A program made the position numbers and the translations under genes. Positions 17,312 to 25,913 of a stretch of 64,000 nucleotides of DNA are shown here, one piece after another. Each line of letters starts with the position of its first letter. Position 1 is the stretch's first letter. Origin of the DNA: Hymenobacter artigasi (GTDB lineage Bacteria; Bacteroidota; Bacteroidia; Cytophagales; Hymenobacteraceae); contig NZ_JAAVTK010000012.1 of the NCBI RefSeq assembly GCF_012275535.1, positions 7,350 to 71,349 of the forward strand, in the 5' to 3' direction. The notes beneath the pieces are model-generated. The model did no database searches, was not told the DNA's origin, and worked only from the letters and a program-made list of their open reading frames with translations.

Positions 17312-18895
17312 ATGAAAACATCATTCCCTCTACTCTCATTCCTCGGCCTGCTGCTGGCCGGCCCGCCCACGGCCCGCGCCCAGACCGACGACGGATTGGT
17401 GGCCACCACCGAAGCCGGGCAAGTGCGCGGGCAGCGCGTGGGCGAGGTGCTCGTGTTTAAGAGCATTCCCTACGCGGCCCCGCCGGTGGGGGAGTTGCGC
17501 TTTGCGGCCCCGGCCCCGCACCAGCCCTGGACGGGCGTGCGCAACGCCACCGCCGCCGGCCCCACTGCGCCGTACAACCGCCCGCCGGCCGGTGACATCG
17601 ACGACCAACCCGTATTCGGGAAGGGCTGGGTGAAGGGCGACGACTACCTGACCACCAACATCTGGACCCCCGCCCTCAGTGGTCCCCCCCGGCCCGTGCT
17701 GGTGTACATCCACGGCGGGGCGTTTGCGGTGGGGGCCAGCGACGTACCGCTGTTCGACGGCACCGGTTTCGCCCAAAAAGGAGCCGTGCTGGTCTCGCTG
17801 AATTACCGGCTGGGCATCGAGGGCTTCCTGAAAATCAAGGGTGCACCGTCCAACCGGGGCACCCGCGACCAGCTGGCGGCCCTGCGCTGGGTGCAGGCCA
17901 ACATTGCCCGCTTCGGCGGCGACCCGGCCAACGTAACCGTCTTCGGCGAGTCGGCCGGGGCGATGAGCGTGGCCACGCTGCTGGCCAGCCCGGCCGCCAA
18001 GGGCCTGTTTCGGCGGGCCATTCTGATGAGCGGCTCGGGGCAATCGGTGCTCAGCGGCGAGCAGGCCGACCGCATCGCCGCCAAGTACGCCCAGGTGCTC
18101 CGCATCAAAAACACCGCCGAGGCCTTCCGGCGCCTCAGCCCCGAGCAGGTGCTGGATGCTCAGAAAAAAGTCACCCCCAAAATGGTGAAGCTCGACACCG
18201 ACGAGTACCGCGACCCCGGCTCGGGCACGGCGCTGTTCTTTCCGGTGCTCGACGGCGACATCGTGCCCGCCGTGCCCCTGGCCGCCGTGCAGCAAGGGGC
18301 CGGCCGCGACGTGGACGTGCTGGTGGGCTACAACTCCGACGAGGCCAACTACTTCCTGGTTCCCACCGGACTGCTCAAGAAAGTCAAGTCCAACTTCGTG
18401 CTGACGCTGGCCGTGAAGCGCCTCCTCCACCCCGCGCCCGCCGCCCTGATTACGGTGTACAAGCAGGCCTACCCCGCCAAAAGCCCGGGCGAGCTGCTCT
18501 CGGCCATGGCCACGGCCTACCAGTTTCAGGTGCCCTCGGTGCACCTCGCCGATGCCCACGCCCGCCAGCCCGGCCGCACCTACATGTACGAGTTTGCCTG
18601 GCCCTCCTCGGTGGCGGCCAGCAGCTACGGGGCCTACCACGGGCTGGCGCTGCCCTTCGTGTTCAACCAGCGGGCGCTGGTCACGGGCGCGCGCGGGATG
18701 CTGGGCCCCAGCGGCGGCCCCGCCGAGCTGGCCGAGCAGATGCAAAGCGCCTGGGTAGAATTTGCCCGCACCGGCAGCCCCGGCTGGGCCCCTTACACCC
18801 CCGCCGAGCATCAGACCATGTTGTTCAACACCCGCTCGCAGCTCCAAGCCAACCCGCACGCCAAGGAGCTCCGGGCCTGGGAAGGCGTGCGCTAA
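17312..18895 (+). CDS. Secreted type B carboxylesterase
   Basis: A 527-residue serine hydrolase with signal peptide (LLSFLGLLLAGPPTARAQ). It has the oxyanion segment YIHGGAFAVGAS (about residue 133), the nucleophile motif FGESAGAMSV (Ser about 213), a candidate acid in VGYNSDEANYF (about 343) and the catalytic His in YGAYHGLALPFVF (about 443), in the S-E-H order of the carboxylesterase/acetylcholinesterase family. Length fits bacterial members. Likely hydrolyses carboxylic esters in the periplasm or outside the cell; natural substrate unknown. It may be co-transcribed with the downstream proline-rich protein and phospholipase. Confidence 0.94.
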   Translation: MKTSFPLLSFLGLLLAGPPTARAQTDDGLVATTEAGQVRGQRVGEVLVFKSIPYAAPPVGELRFAAPAPHQPWTGVRNATAAGPTAPYNRPPAGDIDDQPVFGKGWVKGDDYLTTNIWTPALSGPPRPVLVYIHGGAFAVGASDVPLFDGTGFAQKGAVLVSLNYRLGIEGFLKIKGAPSNRGTRDQLAALRWVQANIARFGGDPANVTVFGESAGAMSVATLLASPAAKGLFRRAILMSGSGQSVLSGEQADRIAAKYAQVLRIKNTAEAFRRLSPEQVLDAQKKVTPKMVKLDTDEYRDPGSGTALFFPVLDGDIVPAVPLAAVQQGAGRDVDVLVGYNSDEANYFLVPTGLLKKVKSNFVLTLAVKRLLHPAPAALITVYKQAYPAKSPGELLSAMATAYQFQVPSVHLADAHARQPGRTYMYEFAWPSSVAASSYGAYHGLALPFVFNQRALVTGARGMLGPSGGPAELAEQMQSAWVEFARTGSPGWAPYTPAEHQTMLFNTRSQLQANPHAKELRAWEGVR

Positions 18896-18960
18896 GCGCG
18901 GGCTTTGCCCGGACCTTATTACTGGTTACATCCTAAACGGCTTTCACCCGCCGCTATTCT

Positions 18961-19590
18961 ATGAAAACCACGCTGTTTCTCGCCGCCTTGCTGGGAGCCG
19001 GGCTCGCGGCCCTGCCCGCCCCAGCCCAGCAGCCGATGCCTTCGGTGCCCCAGCCGCCGCAGCCGGGGGGCGTGCAGCCGCCGCGCCCGCCGCAGCCGGT
19101 GGTAGGGCAGCCGCGCCCGCCCCGGCCCCCGCAACCCCAAATTCAGCCGCCCCGGCCGCCGCAGCCGGTGGTGGTGCAGCCGCAGCCGCCGCGCCCGCCC
19201 CAGCCCCAAATTCAGCCGCCCCGGCCGCCCCAGCCGGTAATCCAGCCGCCGCGGCCGTCCTACAGCGAGTGGTTGCCCGTCATCACCCTGGCGGTACGGC
19301 GGCCGGTCGGGCAGGTCGGCGCGGTGCTGGACGGGGCCTACCATAACTTCCGCTACCTCAAGCTGCGCGTTCGCAACATGCCCCTGACCCTCGACCACCT
19401 GCTGGTGAGCTACGACTACGGGCCGGCGAGCAGCGTGCCGCTGCGCTACCGCCTGCGGCCGGGCCAGGACAGCGCCCCGCTCAACCTGCAACGCCTGGGC
19501 GGGCGTCGCATTCGCCGTCTCGACCTCTGGTACAGCAGCAGCGGCAATCTGTTCAACCCGGCCGTCGTCACCGTCCTCGGCTTGCGTTAG
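18961..19590 (+). CDS. Secreted protein with proline-rich repeats and a small beta domain
   Basis: A signal peptide (LFLAALLGAGLAALPAPAQ) precedes about 75 residues made of repeats such as QPPRPPQPQI and QPPRPPQPVV, followed by a globular domain of about 100 residues (FRYLKLRVRNMPLTLDHL, YDYGPASSVPLRYRL, LGGRRIRRLDLWYSSSGN). The globular part resembles DUF2541-like beta sandwiches, in which a strand-rich domain ends with an R-x-D-x-x-Y segment; the resemblance is by eye. The proline region is probably an extended spacer in the periplasm. Polyproline runs would need elongation factor P for efficient translation. Confidence 0.82.
   Translation: MKTTLFLAALLGAGLAALPAPAQQPMPSVPQPPQPGGVQPPRPPQPVVGQPRPPRPPQPQIQPPRPPQPVVVQPQPPRPPQPQIQPPRPPQPVIQPPRPSYSEWLPVITLAVRRPVGQVGAVLDGAYHNFRYLKLRVRNMPLTLDHLLVSYDYGPASSVPLRYRLRPGQDSAPLNLQRLGGRRIRRLDLWYSSSGNLFNPAVVTVLGLR
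19063..19260 (+). repeat. Imperfect tandem repeats coding the proline-rich region
   Basis: Units of the type CAGCCGCCCCGGCCGCC and CCCCAGCCCCAAATTCAG recur several times in frame, encoding PPRPPQP blocks. Such arrays are prone to length change. Confidence 0.7.
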
Positions 19591-19670
19591 CGTGGCGGGC
19601 CACAACAGCCCGGTCCCGAGCAAGAAGAAAAAAATCCTGAAAAAGAAAGCCTGAATCGCAACCCGCCGCC

Positions 19671-21932
19671 ATGACCATAAGCAAGTCCCTGCTTCTGCTG
19701 CCGCTTCTGCTGCTCGGCCCTTGGGCGGCCGAAGCCCAAACGTCCGCCGCTCGCCCCCGCATCGGCCTGACGCTGAGCGGGGGCGGGGCCCGCGGCCTGG
19801 CCCACATTGGCTTGCTCAAAGCCCTGGATTCGGCGCGGGTGAAGGTGGACTACGTGACGGGCACGAGCATGGGGGCCGTGGTCGGGTCGCTGTACGCGGC
19901 GGGGTATTCGGGGGTGGAGATTGAGCGGGTGGCCGGCCAGCTCGATTGGGATGCCCTGCTGACGAACGCCGCTCAGCTGCGCACCATCACGCTGCCCGAA
20001 AAGGACGACTTCGGGCGCTACCTCGTGGAGCTGCCCTTCGTGAAAGGCAAATTTCAGCTCGCCAGCGGGGTCATCGAGTCGGAAGAGCTGTGGCTGAAGC
20101 TGAGCGAGCTGTTCTTTCCGTATTACAGGACCAAGAATTTCAGTCAGTTCGAGCGCGAGTTCCGGTGCGTGGCCACCGACGTCATTTCCGGCGAGCCCGT
20201 CGTGCTGCGGCAGGGCGAAATCGTGGCGGCTATCCGGGCGAGCATGGCCATTCCGTCGGTTTTTACGCCCGTGCAGTACCAGGGGCACCGGTTGGTGGAC
20301 GGCGGCATCGTGCGCAACTTCCCGGTGTCGGAGGTGAAAGCCATGGGCGCGGACGTGATTATCGGCAGCAACGTGTCGGCCGGAGCCTACACCGATGCCA
20401 ACCTGCGCAGCCCCATCGACGTGCTGCTGCAAATCTCCTCCTTCAAGGACAACGCCGACTTCATCACCCAAAAAAAGCTCTGCACGGTGTTCGTCGACTA
20501 CCCGTTGGGCGACTACGGCAGCGGCAGCTTCTCGGCCGCCGCACCCATCACGCAGCTGGGCCTGAAGCAGGGCCGGGCCATTTTTCCGCGCCTCAAGGCC
20601 CTGAACGATTCGCTCAACGCCCGCTACGGCCCGCCGCCGCCCGCCGCGCCGGCCCCGCGGGCCGACTCCGTGTACCTCACCGGGTACGAGGTGCGGGGGT
20701 TAGCGCCTGAACTGGTGCCGTCGCTCATGCAGCAGATGCAGTTTCGGGCCAACCGCTACTACACGGCCCCGCAGCTTTCGGCGGCCATCCGCAACGCGTT
20801 TGGCACGCGCTACTTCCGCAAAATCACGTACTCGCTCCAGGCTGCCTCCGCCACCGATTCGTCGGCCCGCGTGGTGTTCGACGTGGAGCCCAGCGCCCGG
20901 ACCCGGGTGGGGCTGGGCTTGCACTACAATTCCTTCACGGGCATCGGCTTGATTGCCAGCGTAGCGGCCCACGACCTGCTGCTGCCTTTTTCGACCAGCC
21001 AGGCGGCGGTGAACATCGGCGAGAACCCGCGCCTGCGCCTCAAGCACACCCAGTACCTGGGGGCCAGCAAAACCGTGGTGGCCCGCCTGCTGGCCCAGGG
21101 CGAGCGGGTCAGCATCACCACCTACACGCCCGACTTCGACAAAGCCGGCCTCTACACCCAAACCTACGCGACGGCCAATGCGCAGCTGCTCCAGCTGCTG
21201 GGCCGCAACCGGGGCCTGGGGCTGGGCACGCGCTACGAGTACGGCCGCTTCAGTCCCGAAATTACCTCGCGGCTGCAGATAGACGGCCGGCTGCACCTGC
21301 TCAACAGCTACCTGTTGTTCGAGGAAAACACCCTGAATGCCGTGGCCTACCCCCGCAGCGGGCGCAAGGTGGAGGCCGAAGCCGGGGCCGTGTACGGCCA
21401 GCGGCCGGACTTCAAGGTCCTGCAGGGCGACGTGGTGGTGGGCACCGAGGCGTCGCCCAACTTCTCGTTCCGGCCCTACGGCCGCTACCGGCTGAACGCG
21501 GAGCAGTACCTCCCCCTGACCAAGCGTGCCACCCTGCTCCTGCAGCTGCAAGCCGGGGTAAACCAGCGCTACCGACAAGCCATTGCCAACGACTTCGTGG
21601 TGGGCGGCCTCAACGGGGTCATCCGCAACCAGCTCACGTTTGCCGGCCTGCCCGAAGCGTCCCTGTTCGTGAGCAGCGCCGCCGCCGGCCTGGTGGGCTA
21701 CCAATACGCCCTCACCCCGCGCATCAACCTCACGGGAAAAGCCAACGTGCTCTACCACGGCTTCCTCGACGGCAACACCAACATCCAGCCAGCCGCAGTG
21801 ATTTACGGGGGCGCGCTCACCCTGGGCATCAACTCATTCCTGGGCCCCATCGACACGAGCCTGATGTACTCGAGCGTATCGAAAAAGCTCCTGCCGTACT
21901 TCAACATCGGCTTTCCCTTCGGCTACCGCTAA
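19671..21932 (+). CDS. Patatin-like phospholipase with C-terminal outer-membrane barrel
   Basis: After a signal peptide (LLLLPLLLLGPWAAEAQ) comes a patatin domain with the oxyanion loop SGGGARG, the nucleophile motif GTSMG and the acid in DGGIVRNFP, giving a Ser-Asp dyad (about residues 25-300). A POTRA-like segment (VYLTGYEVRGLAPEL, about 325-400) and a beta-strand-rich C-terminus of the D15/BamA type ending YFNIGFPFGYR follow. This is the domain order of type Vd autotransporter-like proteins such as PlpD, where the barrel exports or anchors the lipase. Substrate is presumably phospholipid; whether the lipase faces outward is not shown by sequence. Confidence 0.93.
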   Translation: MTISKSLLLLPLLLLGPWAAEAQTSAARPRIGLTLSGGGARGLAHIGLLKALDSARVKVDYVTGTSMGAVVGSLYAAGYSGVEIERVAGQLDWDALLTNAAQLRTITLPEKDDFGRYLVELPFVKGKFQLASGVIESEELWLKLSELFFPYYRTKNFSQFEREFRCVATDVISGEPVVLRQGEIVAAIRASMAIPSVFTPVQYQGHRLVDGGIVRNFPVSEVKAMGADVIIGSNVSAGAYTDANLRSPIDVLLQISSFKDNADFITQKKLCTVFVDYPLGDYGSGSFSAAAPITQLGLKQGRAIFPRLKALNDSLNARYGPPPPAAPAPRADSVYLTGYEVRGLAPELVPSLMQQMQFRANRYYTAPQLSAAIRNAFGTRYFRKITYSLQAASATDSSARVVFDVEPSARTRVGLGLHYNSFTGIGLIASVAAHDLLLPFSTSQAAVNIGENPRLRLKHTQYLGASKTVVARLLAQGERVSITTYTPDFDKAGLYTQTYATANAQLLQLLGRNRGLGLGTRYEYGRFSPEITSRLQIDGRLHLLNSYLLFEENTLNAVAYPRSGRKVEAEAGAVYGQRPDFKVLQGDVVVGTEASPNFSFRPYGRYRLNAEQYLPLTKRATLLLQLQAGVNQRYRQAIANDFVVGGLNGVIRNQLTFAGLPEASLFVSSAAAGLVGYQYALTPRINLTGKANVLYHGFLDGNTNIQPAAVIYGGALTLGINSFLGPIDTSLMYSSVSKKLLPYFNIGFPFGYR

Positions 21933-22047
21933 GCAGCACCCTAGCTCACCGTTGCCCGTGCGTATGCGTACACGGGCGTAATCAGCCTTTAAGTTACTGG
22001 TTGGGTGGACACTTTATAATCACCAGCAGCCGAACTAACTTGCGTCT

Positions 22048-22563
22048 ATGTCTCGTCCTTTCGCTCTCTGCTGGCTGCTCTGCCTCGCCGCATGCACAAA
22101 AAAAGACCCCGCCCCGCAACTACCGGCCGAAACCACGACCGGGGCGAACATGGTGGGTTGCAGAGTGGACGGGAGAATCTTGATTGCTCGCACTAAGTGG
22201 CCGAAGCAAGGGCTCCAGTTTGCTTATGCTTTCCCGAGTGCCACCCAGGTGCAAGGCCTACAATTTTACTTCGTGGATGCGCAAGACGCGGCGTACCCCA
22301 CCGTGAGCATTGAGGTCCCCGCCACTGTCTTGGAACAGGGGCGTACGTATCCCCTGGGCACGTACCAAGGGGAATCCCAGGCAATATGTTTTCTGGGCAG
22401 CGATTACCGCTCCCAGGACCTCAACCCGGGCGAGCTAACCATTACACGCATCGACAGCGCGCAACACATTGTGGCAGGTCGGTTTCAGTTCACGGGCACC
22501 CAAAAAGCCAGCGGCCAGCAGGTTCGCGTCACCGAGGGCCGATTCGACTTTCGCTACCAATAA
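22048..22563 (+). CDS. DUF6252-like lipoprotein
   Basis: The lipoprotein signal is short and clear (FALCWLLCLAACTKKD). The mature part opens with NMVGCRVDGRILIARTKW, typical of Bacteroidota lipoproteins of the DUF6252/DUF5025 type, then runs through strands (GLQFYFVDAQDAAYPTVSIEV) to a closing VRVTEGRFDFRYQ. Family function is unknown. GC content is lower than for neighbouring genes. It stands alone, with 115 bp to the phospholipase gene. Confidence 0.85.
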   Translation: MSRPFALCWLLCLAACTKKDPAPQLPAETTTGANMVGCRVDGRILIARTKWPKQGLQFAYAFPSATQVQGLQFYFVDAQDAAYPTVSIEVPATVLEQGRTYPLGTYQGESQAICFLGSDYRSQDLNPGELTITRIDSAQHIVAGRFQFTGTQKASGQQVRVTEGRFDFRYQ

Positions 22564-22947
22564 GCCCGTAGTTCAGCAAAATGGTCGGATGCCTTAACGT
22601 GCTATTTATTCCGTTTTCTGAGAGGCCCCCTTAAAGCATCAAGTGCCAGATGAATATGATTGACTTCGCTACCGTTGATTTCGCCTTCGAAGCAGCAGCT
22701 TCAGCGTTGGTGTTACTGCATGATGGGGTCAATAAACCTTCTGGCAAAAGTTTAGATTTCAAATAATTGCTTAACGTGCCGAGGCTTTCACCAGCGGGGC
22801 ACCCACTAGGCCGTCGGGCAGCTACTCTCCCCTCACTCCTGAACCTGAGGCGTAGCGAACAGAATCAACCGCAGGAAAACCGACCTTTATCAATACCGGT
22901 CTGAATAGCTGCCAAAAAGAAACAGCATCTTCACCAGCTGCCCGGGC
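22564..22947. other. Intergenic region, no convincing gene
   Basis: A lower-GC stretch of 384 bp between convergent genes. A 38-codon frame at 22650-22766 was seen but lacks support. No clear terminator hairpin was found. Confidence 0.45.
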
Positions 22948-25458
22948 TTAGTCCAGGAAATGGAGTCCGAGCATGCCGATGGGGGCGCCGGGCGGCATGG
23001 TGGCCGTGGGCGGGGGAATAAACTTGCCCGGTTCAGACCAGAACTGGTCAATCTGGGCGAGGCCGAACAGCAGGTTGGCTTTTTGCGTGGGGGTGGCGTT
23101 TTTGGTCTGGCTGCGCATCCACCGCTGCAGGTCGTCGATTTGCAGCAGGGCTTCGCCGCGTACGCTGGCGGCGGCGCGGGGACTGGCGGCCAGCTGCAGC
23201 AGGTATTTCAGGGTCAGGTTGTTCACCACGGTTTGCAGGGCGCCGGCGTAGCCGGGGGCCGGGGCGGCCTGCCAGGTGCGGGCCAGCAGCTGCTTCACCA
23301 CCGGTCCGAAGCCGGGCTGCCGGCCATCGCGGGCCCGGTACTCCATCAGCCGAGCGGCGCGCTCGGCGTTCAGCAGCGCGGCAATGGGCGGGCCGGCGGC
23401 GGCTTCGGCGGCGGCCAGTGGGTCGAACGTGGGGCCGGTATAGCCCGCAAAGGTTTCAACGGAGCCGGGATAGCCCGTGGGCCGGGGCGGAATCAGGGCA
23501 ATCAGCGCCTCGGGCAGCTGCAGCGCGGCCGGGCTGATGGTGGCCAGCAGGGCATCCAGGGCCCGCTGCTGCACGGCCGGGTCCACGAGCTGGGTGGGCA
23601 CCTGGCCGTCGCCTTTTATAGCCGGGGTGAAATACATGCCGCCCAGCGACTTGGCCACGGCCTCTACCTGGTAGCGGTGCAGCAGGTACACGGGCACCAG
23701 CACTTCCTCAAGGGTGGCGAGCGGCGCGCCGGCCCGAATGGCCTTCTCCGAAAAGCCATCGAGCACGTGCCGCCGTAGGGTCATCAGGTTGGTTAGCTGA
23801 GCGATGGGGTCGGGGCCATCGTCCCACTGGTTGGCGTTGGGGTGGGCGTAGCCGCCGATGTCGGGGATGAAGCGGTGGCCCTGGCGCAGGGTTTCCTGCA
23901 TGATGGCACTCAGCGCCGAGGTTTCGTCGGTGCCGGGGGCAAAATCGGAGTAGCCCCACATGATGGCGCGCTTGTCCCAGGCCCCGATGCCGGTGGCGTA
24001 GGCATCGGCCACATCCACGCGGCCATCGGGCAGCAGGCGAAAGCGCGGAAATGGGTAGTCCATCACCGAGGCCCGCTCCATGGTGCTGGCCGTGAAGTTG
24101 TGGTAGAGGCCCAGCGTGTGGCCTATTTCGTGCGCCGACAGCTGGCGGATGCGCGCCAGGGCCAGCTGCTGCATCTGCTCGGGCACGGGCTGGCCAGTGG
24201 TGTAGGGTTGCAGCATGCCTTCGGCGATGAGGTAGTCCTGCCGGTGCCGGTCGGCCCCGAGCGAAACCACGCCCTTGATGATTTCGCCCGTGCGCGGGTC
24301 GGTATAAGCATTGCCGTACGAAAACGCGCGCGGCGAGCCCGAGCGGTTTATCCAGTTCACCACGTTGTAGCGAATGTCCATCGGGTCGGCGCCCTCGGGC
24401 AGTTCCCGCACCTGAAAGGCGTTGGTGTAGCCGGCGGCCTCAAAGGCCTGGTTCCACCAGGAGCCCCCTTCAATGAGGGCTTTTTTGATGTCGGCCGGCG
24501 CGCCGCGGTCCACGTAGTACACAATGGGTTTCACCGGCTCGCTCAGGGCGGCGGTGGGGTCCTTTTTTTGCAGCCGGTGGCGGGCAATGAAGCGCTGGGC
24601 CAGCGGCTGGCTCATGGGCACCGAAAAATCGAGGTAGCTGAAGGGGAAGAAACCGGAGCGTGGGTCAAACGGCCGCCGCCGGAACCCGTTGTCGGGCAGC
24701 TCCACGAACGCCTGATGCAGCTGCACCGTCACGGCACCCGGGTCGGGGGCCAGACCCGCGCCGCCGTCCTCGCTCCCGCCGGTATTGCCCGAGGTAGTCA
24801 GGGTTACCATCGCCTCAAACTCGGTGTTTTTGGGGAAATTACGGGTGTTTTCGAGGTACACCGCCGACCGCGACTCGTCGAGCTTGTAGGTGGCCGCCGG
24901 GCGGGCGCCAGCCCCGGGCGTCAGCAGGCTCGCACCCGGCCCCGAGAACCCGCCGCTGCTCAGCCGCTCGCCGATTTTCTGGCTGTCGCGCACCAGAAAA
25001 GGCGTTAGGTCGATGAGGACTTTGGTGCCCTCGCTGGCCAGCGGCACAAATCCCCAGATAACCGACTTCGCGAAGGCGTTGTCGACGGCGCGGCGCTCGT
25101 CGGCGCTGCCGGTGGTGGCGCGGTAGTCGTAGTTGGGTTCCAGCAGCAGTACCTTGCCGCCCACCCGCACGAACTTGGCAATGGCCGAGATGCTTTGGCC
25201 TCGCTCGATGCCATTGCCCACGCCATTGGCCAGCGAGCCGAAATAAAGGAATTCTTCCTCCAGCCGGCTAATTTCCAACAGGATTTTGCCGGTTTTCGCA
25301 TCGTAGTAGAAGGGGAAGTAGCCGTCGAATTTTTGCAGCCCTTTGGTGATGGCGGTCAGCGAAGTAGCCGGAGCCACCGCGGGCTGCTTGCCGGCCTGGG
25401 CCCGGCTCAGTGCCGGGGCCGCCAGCAGGGCCGCCAATAGCAGAGTAGAAAGCTTCAT
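22948..25458 (-). CDS. Secreted zinc metalloprotease (DUF5117/DUF4953 family)
   Basis: An 836-residue protein with signal peptide (LLLAALLAAPALSRAQ). The N-terminal part (FDGYFPFYYDAKTGKILLEI) is the DUF5118/DUF5117 arrangement; the catalytic motif HEIGHTLGLYHN (about residue 441) is the extended HExxHxxGxxH zinc site of metzincin-type proteases, with a downstream SVMDYP that fits a Met-turn. A long C-terminal region is typical of the family in Bacteroidota. Acts in the periplasm or outside the cell on unknown protein substrates. It stands apart from its neighbours. Confidence 0.93.
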   Translation of the reverse strand: MKLSTLLLAALLAAPALSRAQAGKQPAVAPATSLTAITKGLQKFDGYFPFYYDAKTGKILLEISRLEEEFLYFGSLANGVGNGIERGQSISAIAKFVRVGGKVLLLEPNYDYRATTGSADERRAVDNAFAKSVIWGFVPLASEGTKVLIDLTPFLVRDSQKIGERLSSGGFSGPGASLLTPGAGARPAATYKLDESRSAVYLENTRNFPKNTEFEAMVTLTTSGNTGGSEDGGAGLAPDPGAVTVQLHQAFVELPDNGFRRRPFDPRSGFFPFSYLDFSVPMSQPLAQRFIARHRLQKKDPTAALSEPVKPIVYYVDRGAPADIKKALIEGGSWWNQAFEAAGYTNAFQVRELPEGADPMDIRYNVVNWINRSGSPRAFSYGNAYTDPRTGEIIKGVVSLGADRHRQDYLIAEGMLQPYTTGQPVPEQMQQLALARIRQLSAHEIGHTLGLYHNFTASTMERASVMDYPFPRFRLLPDGRVDVADAYATGIGAWDKRAIMWGYSDFAPGTDETSALSAIMQETLRQGHRFIPDIGGYAHPNANQWDDGPDPIAQLTNLMTLRRHVLDGFSEKAIRAGAPLATLEEVLVPVYLLHRYQVEAVAKSLGGMYFTPAIKGDGQVPTQLVDPAVQQRALDALLATISPAALQLPEALIALIPPRPTGYPGSVETFAGYTGPTFDPLAAAEAAAGPPIAALLNAERAARLMEYRARDGRQPGFGPVVKQLLARTWQAAPAPGYAGALQTVVNNLTLKYLLQLAASPRAAASVRGEALLQIDDLQRWMRSQTKNATPTQKANLLFGLAQIDQFWSEPGKFIPPPTATMPPGAPIGMLGLHFLD

Positions 25459-25913
25459 AGGTACGGTGTTGTGCTGAAAATTGATTACCGTAAGGTTACA
25501 ATGAAATCAACCAACTAACCACGCGCTATGCAGCCCGCCTCCACCGGCTGGGTGACATCGGTTACTTTATCGGGCCTTTCCGGGGCAAGGCTGGGAAGCG
25601 GGCCGGCGCAATGCGATGGTGCGTGGCCTACTCGTAGGCGCAGGTATATTTTATGAGCACGTGTTCACCAAACGAATGGCCCAGCGACTGGAGCAGGGGG
25701 GGTATGCCGGTTCGCATGAGCCAGGACAGCGGCTGGGAAACACTCGGCCCAAGTTGCAGAGTGTGTTTTGAAGCTAGCATGGTCAGGCAGCATCACTGCG
25801 CAGGAAGCTCCCTGGCAGTTGCCCAATCCACGTTACGATTATTCAATTCAACCACCAAGCGCTTGTTATTAAGAATCTCGATAACAGGCGCTTGGCATAC
25901 AGGCAACGGGTTC
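25459..25913. other. Intergenic region upstream of the protease gene
   Basis: A 455-bp stretch containing the protease promoter region and the end of the ATPase operon. No convincing gene, repeat or hairpin was recognised. GC content drops between about 25780 and 25920. Confidence 0.45.

Noticed and set aside
22650..22766. 38-codon plus-strand frame starting MNMIDFATVDF
   Set aside because: Too short, without promoter or ribosome-site support; kept as intergenic.
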